Of a stretch of 64,000 nucleotides of DNA, positions 12,135 to 22,500 are shown piece by piece (the stretch's first letter is position 1; each line of letters starts with the position of its first letter). The notes beneath the pieces were generated by a model. It did not search any database. It worked only from the letters and a program-made list of their open reading frames with translations, and was not told the DNA's origin. The translations under genes and the position numbers were made by a program. Source of the DNA: Laguncularia racemosa (taxonomy: Eukaryota; Streptophyta; Magnoliopsida; Myrtales; Combretaceae); assembly GCA_037954665.1 (NCBI GenBank), contig JBBMOL010000058.1, positions 3,983,323 to 4,047,322 of the forward strand. The letters run 5' to 3'.

Positions 12135-12762
12135 TCTGGAGATACAAGAACCAAAAAAAAAAAAAAAAAGAACAAAACTAGATTATACCTTCTTGTGGTG
12201 ATAAGTAAGATCATAGCTAACAATTTGTACACAAAACACTCTCCCTTGTATGACAGATAATATGAAAGTTAGAGTTACAATTCAAGGAGAAAATCACAAA
12301 TTAGACTTAATTGGAAATACACGCCTAGCACACACACCCATACATGCCTAGCATACCTCCGCCCACATACACGCCCAGCATACACGCCCGTGTATTCGGA
12401 TCACACATTCTCACCTCAATTCAAAAATACACACCTTGCAACAACAGCCGTGTAAAATCAATCATGTAACAATCTCAGCACAGAAATCTATTCCTTACAC
12501 AATTTTTCATGTGAATGACATCTAGAAATCGACACAAATTACTCAAAAGGTAGAAACCCTAGGTTTGTGTCCAAAAAAAAAAAAAAAATTCATCATGAAT
12601 TCCACACAAAAGTATGATAGATTTCGAAGTAAGGAAGATAAATCATCAACAATGAATAAATCACACGAAAGCCTCTTGATTAGAACACATAGAAAGTGTT
12701 CTTTAGTTCAACATTGCAAGGAAAATAAAAGAGAGTTGAGAAGAGAAAGTAGAGATCCATAC
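12135..12762 (-). other. Putative intron before the extra ORF of E
   Basis: In sense direction AAG|GTATGG at 12765-12757 forms a good donor. The other end has a 17-T polypyrimidine tract (12152-12168) and CTCCAG directly before the ATG at 12134. Element D has the same arrangement (46354-46711), and both share TCTCTTCTCAAC just after the donor. It fits a spliced subgenomic mRNA for the extra ORF. Confidence 0.55.
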
Positions 12763-12928
12763 CTTAATAAATCCGGAGGAATGGGTGCAAAAATCACTAG
12801 AAGAATTAGTGGGAGTGAAGAGAGATGATTATGAACAAGAAGGAGTGAGAAAAAAAAATATGAAGAGAGATGAATGGATCCTGCTGCTCACGCCAATTAA
12901 ACCCCAAATGGCTGTGTGGTTTAAGATT

Positions 12929-13176
12929 TACACGACCGCACACACGGCCACATTACACGCCCGTGCCTTAAGCCGTGCCTCCTAGGCGTGTATCCCTCTG
13001 TAATTTTTTTAAACTCCATACACGGTCACATACACGGGCGTATAAAAAAAACTGTGCAAAAATTTCCAATATACATGCCCTATGGTACACGGCCGTGTAT
13101 GTAGGCCGTGTAACCTTCTGTGCATGAAATCTACATTTACACGGCCGTGTAAAATAAGAATATATGGCCATGTATC
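12929..13176 (-). repeat. Palindrome cluster in the internal region of E
   Basis: Repeated variants of ACACGGCCGTGTA and CACGCCCGTG separated by CTCTGTG-like words, the same module as in the LTR of this element but between integrase and the extra ORF. A weaker group lies at about 12320-12440. Confidence 0.75.
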
Positions 13177-13430
13177 TCCGTTAAAGCACAATACTCACCT
13201 CCGTTGAGTGTTCTAGCCCTTTCAAACTTGTTGAACATATTTCTCGTGTCATGTTCAAGATCCATAACAGAAGTATCGCCCTATCAAGTCATTCAACAAC
13301 AAAAAACAAAAATAGAATAGATGGTTATGATGAAAGAAACAAAAAATTTTACTTAAAAACTACATGGGTTGCCTCCCATCAAGCGTTTTTGGTTAACGTC
13401 GTTTGCTCGACGAAATGAGATTGCATCTGA

Positions 13431-14758
13431 TTAATTCACAAGAGGATGGAGTCTAAACTCCTCTTGACCTTCTTTTTCCTCGTGAGTCCCAAAATATAAC
13501 TTCAATCATTGCCCATTTACTTTGAAGGTGTGTCCACTCGGGTGTTCCAATTCCACCGCTCTATGAGGAAAGACTTTTATCACTTTAAACGGCCCGGACC
13601 ACTTCAATCTCAACTTACCTGGAAAAAAATTCAATCGAGAATTGGATAAGAGAACATGATCTCCCTCACGGAATTGTTTCGGATGATGAATCCGCATGTC
13701 ATGATACCTCTTAATCCTCTCCTTATAAACTTGCATGTTATCATAAGCCATTGCATGCCATTCATCGAGTTCATTCAGCTGAAACTTCCTCTTCTTACCA
13801 GTAGCGTCTAAGTCCATGTTAAGAGTACGCAAAGCCTAGAAAGCTCTATGTTCTAACTCCACTAGCAAATGGCAAGCTTTCCCAAACACTAGTCGGTATG
13901 GGGTGGTACCTAAGGAGTTTTGAAAGCTGTCCTATAGGCCCACAACGCATCGTCCAATTTTTCCGACCAATCCCTTCGGTGATGCTCCACTGTCTTCTCT
14001 AGAATCCTTTTTAGCTCACGGTTAGAAACTTCTACTTGACCACTTGTCTGTGGGTGATAGGGGGTTGCTAATCTATGGGTAACCCCATATCGTTTCAGCA
14101 CCTTCTCCAATTGTACATTATAGAAATGTGTTCCCCTATCACTAATTAAAGCCCGTGGTGTTCCAAACCTAGAGAAAAGTTTCTTCAAAAATTTTACCAC
14201 TACTCTAGCATTATTGGTGGGCAAAGATTGGGCTTCTACCCATTTAGACACATAATCCACCGCCACCAATATGTACTTATTCCCGAAGGAATTGGGAAAT
14301 GGTCCCATGAAATCAATCCCCCATACGTCGAACACCTCACACTCCAGGATGAAATTTTGGGGCATCTCATCGCGCTTTGACATACTTTCAACTCGCTGGC
14401 ACCAGTCACATGTTTTTACAAAGTTGAAGGAATCCTTGAATAAGGTTGGCCAATAGAATCCCGATTCCAACACTTTGTGAGCTGTTCGATTCACACTGTA
14501 GTGACCCCCTGTTGGTCCGGTGTGACAGTGTCTCAGAATTTCTTACCCCTCTTGCTCAGATACACATCTCCTAATTACCTGATCAGCACATAAACAAAAC
14601 AAGAAGGGTTCCTCCTAGAAATAGTGCTTCAACTCAGCAAAGAACCGCTTCTTTTGCTGATAAGTTTTGTCACTCAGGAGTATTCTACAAACAAGGTAAT
14701 TTGCAAAATTAGCAAACCAAGGCTCAAAATTAATACTTACCTTGTTAATCTGATACAA
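13431..14758 (-). pseudogene. pol: Integrase of element E, broken
   Basis: This enzyme inserts the element DNA into the host genome. The N-terminal zinc-binding HHCC region is readable at about 14390-14540 ([12 protein letters not shown]...CDWCQR). The catalytic core has all three acidic residues: D in GIDFMG, D in ISDRGTHF and E in [10 protein letters not shown]. The C-terminal region ends near 13431. Breaks are stops at 14615-14617 (Trp) and 14543-14545, a one-base frameshift near 13910, a stop at 13836-13838 (Trp) and one at 13506-13508. The motifs are close to those of Athila integrases and of the copy in element D. There is no chromodomain. Confidence 0.85.
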
Positions 14759-15520
14759 TCATTCCTCCGGAAAAGCATCATCAATCTCTTCTTCTTTTAA
14801 TTCCTCCAAATATGGGTTCTCCAAGCGAGAGCGATGATCAGCAGCTAAGTTTTCAACTCCCCTCTTGTCCCTAATCTCCAGATCGAACTCTTGTAGAAGC
14901 AATATCCACTGGATGAGGCGTGGTTTCGCATCTGTCTTGGACAAAAGGTACTTGAGAGCTGAATGGTTGGTGTAAACAATTACCTTGGACAAAATCAAAT
15001 ATGACCGAAACTTATCAAATGCAAAAATCATAGCTAAAAGTTCCTTCTCGGTCGTGGCGTAGTTCTCTTGAGCACCTGTGAGGATCTTACTAGCATAATA
15101 AATCGGTTGGAAGTGCTTGTTCCTCCTTTGTCCTAAGACTGCTCCCACAGCAAAATCACTTGCATCACACATCAACTCGAAAGGAAGACCCCAATCAAGA
15201 GCCACCATGATAGGTGCTTGGGTCAACCTTTCCTTAAGCGTGTTGAACGCCTCAAGAAATTCATTGGTAAAATCATAGGGCACGTCTTTCTCTAATAACC
15301 GTGTCAATGGATGGGCTATTTTAGAGAAATCCTTAATGAACCTCCTGTAAAATCCGGCATGCCCGAGAAAGCTCCGAATGGCTCTTACCGAAGAAGGTGG
15401 TGGAAGTTTTGCAATTGTGTCCACCTTTGCGTTATCCACTTCGATTCCTTTATGAGAAATTTTGTGCCCCAGAACTATGCCCTCCTTTACCATGAAATGG
15501 CATTTCTCCCAATTCAACAC
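14759..15520 (-). pseudogene. pol: RT C-terminus and RNase H of element E
   Basis: A 253-codon open stretch following the RT core. It begins with the RT thumb region ([16 protein letters not shown]) and [12 protein letters not shown], and continues into RNase H with the motifs [30 protein letters not shown] and [10 protein letters not shown]. The RNase H removes the RNA strand during reverse transcription. It is separated from the RT core by an in-frame stop at 15539-15541 and ends in a stop at 14759-14761. Confidence 0.85.
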
Positions 15521-15538
15521 AAGATTCGTCTCCTCACA

Positions 15539-16519
15539 TCAAATCAAAACCCTCTTCAAATTGCTTAGACAAGCATTAAAAGAATCACCAAAGACGGAGA
15601 AATCGTCCATAAAAACCTCTATGATCCCTTCCACTAAGTCCTTAAAAATGGCCATCATACACCGTTGAAACGTAGCCGGTGCATTGCATAATCCGAAGGG
15701 CATGCGCCTATAAGCGAAAGTACCATATGGACATGTGAAAGTGGTCTTTTCCTGATCCTCTAGAGCGATTGGGATTTGGAAATATCCCGACATTCCATCT
15801 AAAAAACAGTAATATAGATGTCCTGCCAATCGCTCTAGCATCTGATCCACAAAAGGGAGAGGGAAGTGATCCTTGCGAGTTGCATCATTCAGCCTTCTAT
15901 AATCTATGCACACTTGCCAACCAATTACCGTCCTCATAGGTATGAGTTCATTTTTCTCATTGGGGATCACAATCATTCCCCCTTTCTTTGGTACAACTTG
16001 CATAGGACTGACCTAGGGATTGTCAAAAATGGGATAGATCAACCCTGCATCTAAAAGCTTAATCACCTCCTTCTTTACAACCTCCTTCATGTTGGGGTTC
16101 AACCTTCTCTGAGGTTGTACCACCGGTTTAAAATCATCTTCCAGCAAGATTTTATGGGTACAAAATGAGGGGCTAATACCTTGAATATCTGATATCTTCC
16201 AAGCAAGAGCTCGCTTGTGCTCCCTTAAGACCCCTAGTAAATCGTCCCTTTGCTCCCTCATCAAACTAGCAGAATTGATGACGGGGAGTTTAGAGTTAGC
16301 TTCCAGAAAAGCATACTCTAGGTACTCAGGAAGTTGCTTCAACTCAAGTTCAGGAGGCTCTTCAACAGATGGTTTTAACCTCCCTTCTTCATTGGGCCCT
16401 ATTTTTTCAAATCCTCTGTGACAAACTACTTCCTCACAGGCTTGCAGTTGAGCTTTCGCAGTTTGTATCTCTACATTCTCACTCACTTCATCATCATTCA
16501 CAGTTAAACTGAATTCCAA
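15539..16519 (-). pseudogene. pol: Reverse transcriptase core of element E
   Basis: Two open stretches in one frame separated by a Trp-to-stop at 16013-16015. The upstream part carries the protease-RT linker and first RT motifs (PSFCTHKI, RRLNPNM, VKKEVIKLLDAG). The downstream part has CIDYRRLNDATRKDHFPLP, FLDGMSGYFQIPI, MPFGLCNAPATFQRCM and an intact catalytic box FMDDFSVFG. The same Trp codon is also a stop in element D (41475-41477). Confidence 0.87.
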
Positions 16520-16540
16520 TGGATCTCCACATAACAGTTC

Positions 16541-17026
16541 TTACATCACACTTATTACTGACCTGTCAATGCAATCAACAGCATAGCAAGTATCATCGGC
16601 GTTCAACGATTGTTTTAGTGCTGCTGGAATTTTCACCACTAACTCATCTGCTCCCACTCTCAAAACCAGCTTTCCATCCGCTACATCAATCACAACTCTT
16701 GTAGTAGCCAGGAAAGGTCTTCCTAAAATCAGTGGGACCTCTACATCCACATTCATATCCAGAATTACAAAATCAACAGGAAAAATGAAATTTTCTACCT
16801 TTACCAGGACATCCTCAATGATCCCTCTAGGGAATTTGACCGAGCGATCTGCCAGCTGCAGACTCATCCTGGTAGGCTTCGACTCTCCTAAGTTTAATTG
16901 CTTAAATAAGGAATAAGGCATCAAGTTTATGCTTGCCCCAAGGTCTGCCAAAGCTCTCTCCACAGGCAGTTCACCAATTAAGCATGGAATAGTGAAACTA
17001 CCCGGATCCTTGAGCTTTTGTGGCAA
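16541..17026 (-). pseudogene. pol: Aspartic protease region of element E
   Basis: A 161-codon open stretch with the retropepsin-type active site in the form ADLGAS, followed by INLMPYSLF, and a C-terminal ILGRPFLAT that matches the conserved I-L-G-R motif. The protease cuts the gag-pol polyprotein. It follows gag in the same frame across a stop at 17087-17089 and ends at a stop at 16541-16543. Confidence 0.85.
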
Positions 17027-17086
17027 CTTGTTTTGTAAGATAGCCGAACACTCCGCTCCTATAACTGCGGTAGAAATTTCTTCCAG

Positions 17087-18841
17087 TCACCTCTTATTTG
17101 ACAGTAGATCCTTCAGGAACTTGGCATATCTAGGCATCTGTGAAAGAGCTTCTACAAACAGTATGTTAATATGTAATTGCTTAAACAAATCTAAAAACTT
17201 ACTGAAGTGCTCTTTGTCTTGATCCTTTTTCAGTCGGCCCGGATATGGAATTGGAGGCTTGTATGGCTGAACTATTGATGCCTTGGTTTTCCCCTCTGTT
17301 GAGTCCTTTTCCTTGACTTCCTTCTCCTTTACCTCCTCAATAGCATCTTCCTTCTCACTACCCCCATCATGTGGCTCTTCAACTCCCTTTCTTTGTGCAA
17401 CCATTGGTGCCCTAATGATGTCAGATTGCAGTTCTTTTCTGCTCCTTAGGGTCACTGCCTTTACCTGCTCCTTAGGATTAGGTTCAGTGTTTCCAGGCAA
17501 AGACCCTTGAGGTCTCCTTGAGAGCATCTTAGCAATCTGACCCACCTGATTTTCCAAATTGTGTATAGAAGCCTCATGATTTCTTAGAGTAGCATTTATT
17601 GCTTGCTGACGCTGCTCTGAGACCTGAATGAACTTAGCAATCATGTCCTCTAGATTGGACTTCTTTTCTGTAACAGGTGGTGGTGGAGGTCTTTGGAATC
17701 TAGGCACGGGCACATTACCTCGAGGAAATTGTGGATTACTCCATGAAAAATTAGGGTGATTTCGCCAACCTGGATTATATGTGTTGCTATAGGGATTGTT
17801 CTGGGGTCGTGTGGGATTTCCAACATAGTCAACTTGCTCATTGGTCTCTTGGATCATGGAATTGGCCGCTGAATCGACTAGATGGTATTGGGATGGCTGA
17901 GACAACACCATCCCGTCGACCTTCATAGTAAGGGCATCCACTTTTGCAGCAATAGTGGTCATCATATCAACTTCAGAAACCCCTGCTACCCTTTGCTTCA
18001 ACCTGCTGTTACTCCACTGATGGTTGTTCTTGGCCATATTTTCAAATAGCTCCAGAGACTCTTCAGGAGTCTTCACGTTAAGTGTACCACCAGCAGCGGC
18101 ATCTATGGTTTGTCGCGTCGGATAATCGAGCCCATTGTAAAAAGTTGAAACTTGCAGCCAGTTAGGCATTTGGTGGTGTGGGTACTGCCTAAGCAATTCC
18201 TTGAACCTTATCCAGGCTTCATGAAGGGGCTCGTTATCCAATTGAGTGAACAATGTGATATCATTCCTCAATTTGGCAGTCTTGGATGGTGGAAAGTAAA
18301 AGTCTAGAAAAGACTCTGCCAGTTGGGCCCATGTAGTAATGGATTCCCGATTCAGTGAACTTATCCACTGCCTTGCTTTTCCCCTCAAGGTGAAAGGAAA
18401 CAACTGCAACTTCAACGCTTCTTCAGTCACCCCATTCTGTTTCACAGTGGTGCAGATGTCTAGAAACATTTGAATTTGAGCGTGGGGATCTTCATCAGGT
18501 AAGCCGTCAAATTGACACTGGTTATGTATCAAATTCATTGTAGAGGCTTTAACTTCAAAGTTATTAGCCTCTATTGCAGGTCTTACGATACATGAACCAG
18601 TGCTATCTAAAGTTGGCCTGGAATAATCAACCATAGTTCGACATTGGTCAGCCATTGCTTCAATGTTAACTCTACTGCTGTTCACAGGTTGCTCTTCCTT
18701 AGCAACTGAACTTTCTCCTTCGCTCGATGATAATTCTCCCTCACCCACTTGTTGCTCTTCAATGCTCCTTGGTTTCCTTTTGAATATCCGGTCTATTTTT
18801 GGGTCAAACTCAAGAAATTTTGATGATGAACTCCTTGTCAT
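17087..18841 (-). CDS. gag: Gag of element E
   Basis: The longest open frame of the element, 584 codons, starting 118 bases downstream of the primer site with MTRSSSSKF, the same kind of start as in D (MTRGHSKEL). The retrotransposon gag domain is at about residues 120-260 (PFTLRGKARQWISSL, FYFPPSKTAKLRNDI, FYNGLDYPTRQTIDAAAGG). Next comes a Pro/Asn-rich region (NTYNPGWRNHPNFSW) and a coiled-coil-like stretch (HNLENQVGQIAKML). No CCHC zinc knuckle is visible. It forms the capsid-like particle. The frame may once have run on into the protease, since only a stop separates them. Confidence 0.85.
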   Translation of the reverse strand: MTRSSSSKFLEFDPKIDRIFKRKPRSIEEQQVGEGELSSSEGESSVAKEEQPVNSSRVNIEAMADQCRTMVDYSRPTLDSTGSCIVRPAIEANNFEVKASTMNLIHNQCQFDGLPDEDPHAQIQMFLDICTTVKQNGVTEEALKLQLFPFTLRGKARQWISSLNRESITTWAQLAESFLDFYFPPSKTAKLRNDITLFTQLDNEPLHEAWIRFKELLRQYPHHQMPNWLQVSTFYNGLDYPTRQTIDAAAGGTLNVKTPEESLELFENMAKNNHQWSNSRLKQRVAGVSEVDMMTTIAAKVDALTMKVDGMVLSQPSQYHLVDSAANSMIQETNEQVDYVGNPTRPQNNPYSNTYNPGWRNHPNFSWSNPQFPRGNVPVPRFQRPPPPPVTEKKSNLEDMIAKFIQVSEQRQQAINATLRNHEASIHNLENQVGQIAKMLSRRPQGSLPGNTEPNPKEQVKAVTLRSRKELQSDIIRAPMVAQRKGVEEPHDGGSEKEDAIEEVKEKEVKEKDSTEGKTKASIVQPYKPPIPYPGRLKKDQDKEHFSKFLDLFKQLHINILFVEALSQMPRYAKFLKDLLSNKR

Positions 18842-18958
18842 ATACTACAAAGAACACCGAAATGAGTTAATTACAAAAAAAAAATGAAAATGAATATGAT
18901 AAATAGCAAAAGAATAAATGGTTAAATTAGTAAGCGTTGAGCTTTCTTAATATCGCCG

Positions 18959-18977
18959 ATCCCCGGCAACGGCGCCA
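18959..18977 (-). promoter_or_regulatory. Primer-binding site of E, tRNA-Asp
   Basis: Sense TGGCGCCGTTGCCGGGGAT, complementary to the 3' end of plant tRNA-Asp, six bases inside the 5' LTR. tRNA-Asp priming is typical of the Athila group. Element D has the same site with two changes. Confidence 0.88.
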
Positions 18978-18983
18978 AAAACT

Positions 18984-20422
18984 TGTTGATGATCGTAATC
19001 ACACAAATTTAAAAATCCATTTTTCTATGACTCTTTGTTACAATCAAATAGGCAAGTGCACCTATCGATTGTAATAGTATAGAATTTTGTTCGGGTATCG
19101 TATCCTCAGGGATCAGCAAGTACCAACAATAACTCTAAACCGACTATCTAACCGCATAAATTCGAGAGGTTCAGATTAAATTTAAAATACTTAACAAAAC
19201 CTATAGCAATTAAAAATAACACAATAACTTGATTACTAAATCCGATAACTAAGATCATACCCTACCCTTACTACTCCTCTAATTGTCATGTAACTTCACC
19301 CTTTCAATAAATTAGTTAACGAGCAATAGTTATCTCTAAACCGCAGAGTATCTAACACTAAGCTAATGTTCTTCCCAGATTCATTAGCTCCTAACCCTAA
19401 TCGCTTTGATAAAGATCCCTCTTCTATCAAAACTCAATTAGAATTGCATTAACACTCTTGAACCCTCAATTAGATCAAATTATCTAATTTAATCTAATAC
19501 GAAAAATTCACGTTCTCTATCCTTAGATTACATACGAATTCCTTTATTCATGCATGATCTATTCAAACAAGAGATTTCCTAATCAACTTCTAAGAAATCA
19601 ATGCAAACTCAATGCTGGCCATACATCAAATTAGCAACACTACATGAACAACATGAATAAATTCAGAGAATTCCACTATTCACTAACTATGCAATCAATC
19701 CCATATTACATGACAACTAAAATTCGTAAGGTTCGGGTATGAAATAAACTAGCCACTCATGATTTTCATGATACAACTCAAATAAGATGAAGAACCCTTG
19801 TACATAAACACTTCACAAGATAAGGATGAATCCGTTGATGTTGCTTTTCCCTCCGGTAAGCTTTCCTCGTCTTCTCCTTTTCTTTTTCTTCTTTTTTTTT
19901 TCTTTCTTCGTTTTTTCTTTTTCTTTTTTTTTTCTGTCTCCCCCTATCTGCTTTAGGTGTCCTTTCCTTTTCTCCACTTTGCCCCTTGACGTTCTCCCTT
20001 CCTCCTGTCCAAAGATACCAAAATCTTGGAAGAAACTTGTAAAACGCGGAGTTGCATTAACTACACGGCTATCATACACAGCCGTGTATCATGGCCGTAT
20101 ATCTTTCTGTGGACAATTCCAACTCAACACACGGCCGTGTATTATGGTCGTGTACCCTTCTGTGAGTGTATCAAATACAATACACGGCCGTGCCCTTGTG
20201 ATACACACCCGTGTATCTCTCCTGCTGCACTTTTGGACACTTTTCTTCATGTAATCGACTCTGACTCTTGCAAATGTTGATCGTTCTTCCTTGATAGGTC
20301 CTTTAGTTTCCTGAAATTGAAATAACTCTCCTTTAAGTACCAAAGTCTTTTAAAACATAATTAACTTACTTCAAAAGCAACTCAAACCCATACAAAATAT
20401 AAGTGTTAATTTATCCTTATCA
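18984..20422 (-). repeat. 5' LTR of element E
   Basis: Matches 7848-9285. The right target duplication CATAT follows. The palindrome cluster is at 20061-20217 and the pyrimidine tract at about 19870-19935. Confidence 0.92.
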
Positions 20423-20427
20423 CATAT

Positions 20428-21588
20428 CATGAGTTAGGGTTTTTCAAACATGAACTTATTTAGACCCAGATATGAGTTACGACAAATTAACATGAATTGC
20501 CAACCTTAATGAGAACCATCTATGTGTAAGAGTTCGCATCAATGTCATTGACTATATGGCATGAAATTTTTTATATTTAATTATTTGATTTAGACCAATA
20601 TTTTATATCTTTTAGACTAGATTTAGTTTTATTACTATCTTTAATCAATGATTTAGTTAAATTGTTTAGTTTCCCTTATTATTAACTTTTTAGTGGCTAA
20701 TTAATAGCCACTAGATTTTGAATGTATGTCTCTATAAATAGGCTTTCTTGTTAGGATTTCAAATATGAAAGTTATTATTGAAATAAAGAGTTGCTTTCGA
20801 GATAGGTGTGACTAATGTCTTCTTTTCATCGATGGTATGATGCCATTATAAACCAGTGAGGCTCTCTATTGCCTTTGTTGATATTTTATCATATTGTTTC
20901 CTTAAGAGTTACCTTATTATGTTCACAATATTCCAACCATATTTATGAAGTCTTTCTTTTATGAATTTGTGAATCATTGAACACTGGCTATGACTTCCTC
21001 TTTGATTCAATTGTTTGAAATTATCTTCAAAGTTGGAATTCTTCTAGAAGTTAGTAATGTTAGGTTAATGAATAAGAAAATAGAGGAGGGAAATGATGTT
21101 TTTCATGAATTCTTCACTAGGCACTTCACATTAGAATCCACTTTGATAGACATTAGACAATTATAAATAGACTTTATTCTATGGTTTTGATTTAGTATAG
21201 GAGATTTTGTTATTATTTTACCTTAGGATTGGTTTTTGGTTTAGTGTAGGGGATTTTATTATTATTTTACTTTGGAATTGGTTTCCATAATTTTTCTTTA
21301 ATAAAGGGAGAAGGTGATTTCAAAATGGTTTCCATAGTTTTGCTTTAATTTCCTTGTGATGAATTTCTTATTGGTCTTATTACCATCATTACTCGATTTA
21401 ATATTTTAATTTAATTTTTGTAACTATAGACATCATTTCATTCCATTAAATTAGTTTGCTTTCACTATCCTATGATAGTTTTTCTATTAGAGTCTAGAGT
21501 TAACATTCTTTCTTAGAACAAAAAGAAAAGAGAAAAACCTTAAAAAAATTCCTTTCTTTTGTTCTTTACCTAAAAAAAAGTTGACTTT
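20428..21588. other. Degraded repeat DNA with a 49-bp tandem duplication
   Basis: AT-rich and without a gene. A TATA-like CTATAAATAGG lies at about 20731-20741, suggesting an old plus-strand LTR. Two head-to-tail copies of a 49-bp unit lie at 21191-21239 and 21240-21288. Confidence 0.5.
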
Positions 21589-22500
21589 TTGTTTTTTGCC
21601 AAAAAAATGTTTGAAACTAGAAAAACCTATAATTGTACAACTTTTAAAGGAGACTTAACTAAGGAAATTAGTTTTGTTGAGATGTTTGAGCAATTGATGT
21701 GTAGGATGGAACGAGTTAATGCAAAGTTAGATGATCATAGTCACCTACTTGAACCCTTACAAGTCACATAGACACCTTAAAAGCTACCAAGTTAACCATT
21801 AGCTAGGTTAAGAATGAAGAAATTATAAAGCAAGCACAATATAAGAATTTTGACTTAGAGGATGATCTGTCCTTTAGGTGACACCTTCAAAGAACTCTTA
21901 TAGCTCAAAACATTCATAGTGTTGACCAAGCACGTTGTAGGATGCTAGATAGGAATTTCTAAGAAGATGATTGTTTAAAGGCCTATTATAAAAGCCACAC
22001 TGTGACAATTTTGTTGATGACCTTAGTAAATAGGTAAATCCACCAACATTCAATAGGAATCTTAACCTTGCTATCTTGATAGATTGGATAAGTGTCATTA
22101 AACAATACTTTGACTTATTTAGAATGCTTGAGGACTGTAAAGTGTGTTTTGCCATAATGTTGTTGATAGATTAAACCAAACTATATTGTATTAATGTAGA
22201 ATAATAGCTTTTGCTATTAGGACAACTACCTATAGAGCATTAAGGAGAAATACATCCCATGATCTTATTAAAATAAACTTATCAACAATACATCCACCTT
22301 AAGTTGGGAAGTTGGATAGTTGAGAAATATATGGTTAGGTTTGATGAGCTGGAGTAAGGAGCCAACTTATCCCGAGTTGACACTCTTTATTTTTAGAAGT
22401 ACCCTACGACTTAAAATTAAGATAGATGTTTCTCCTCATGGTGATGAGACCTTAGCATGACCTTCCAATAAGCTTTAAATATCGAAAACTAGTTAAAGCC
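21589..22500 (+). pseudogene. gag: Probable retrotransposon gag remnant
   Basis: A 60-codon ORF (21589-21771, ...MERVNAKLDDHS...) is followed by pieces in shifting frames that read like gag: VEKYMVRFDELE at about 22320 and IDVSPHGDETLA at about 22420. The second resembles the part of Ty3/gypsy gag before the last helix. Many stops and frame changes. The assignment rests on short motifs only. Confidence 0.4.

Larger units (their letters stand above)
7848..20422 (-). mobile_element. Element E: Athila-like Ty3/gypsy retrotransposon, complete structure
   Basis: A 12.6-kb minus-strand LTR element with two 1.44-kb LTRs (TGTTGATGATCG...CTTATCA on the plus strand) and a perfect target duplication CATAT at 7843-7847 and 20423-20427. 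In sense order it has a tRNA-Asp primer site, gag, protease, RT, RNase H, integrase, an extra ORF, a long non-coding region, a polypurine tract and the 3' LTR. This order, the tRNA-Asp primer and the RT and integrase motifs match the Athila lineage. The LTRs differ by a few per cent by eye (about eight differences in the first 200 bp). All ORFs are broken by stops or frameshifts, so it cannot move by itself. Confidence 0.93.

Noticed and set aside
18959..18977. tRNA-like sequences at the primer-binding sites
   Set aside because: Only the 12-19 bases complementary to a tRNA 3' end are present; no tRNA gene structure surrounds them.
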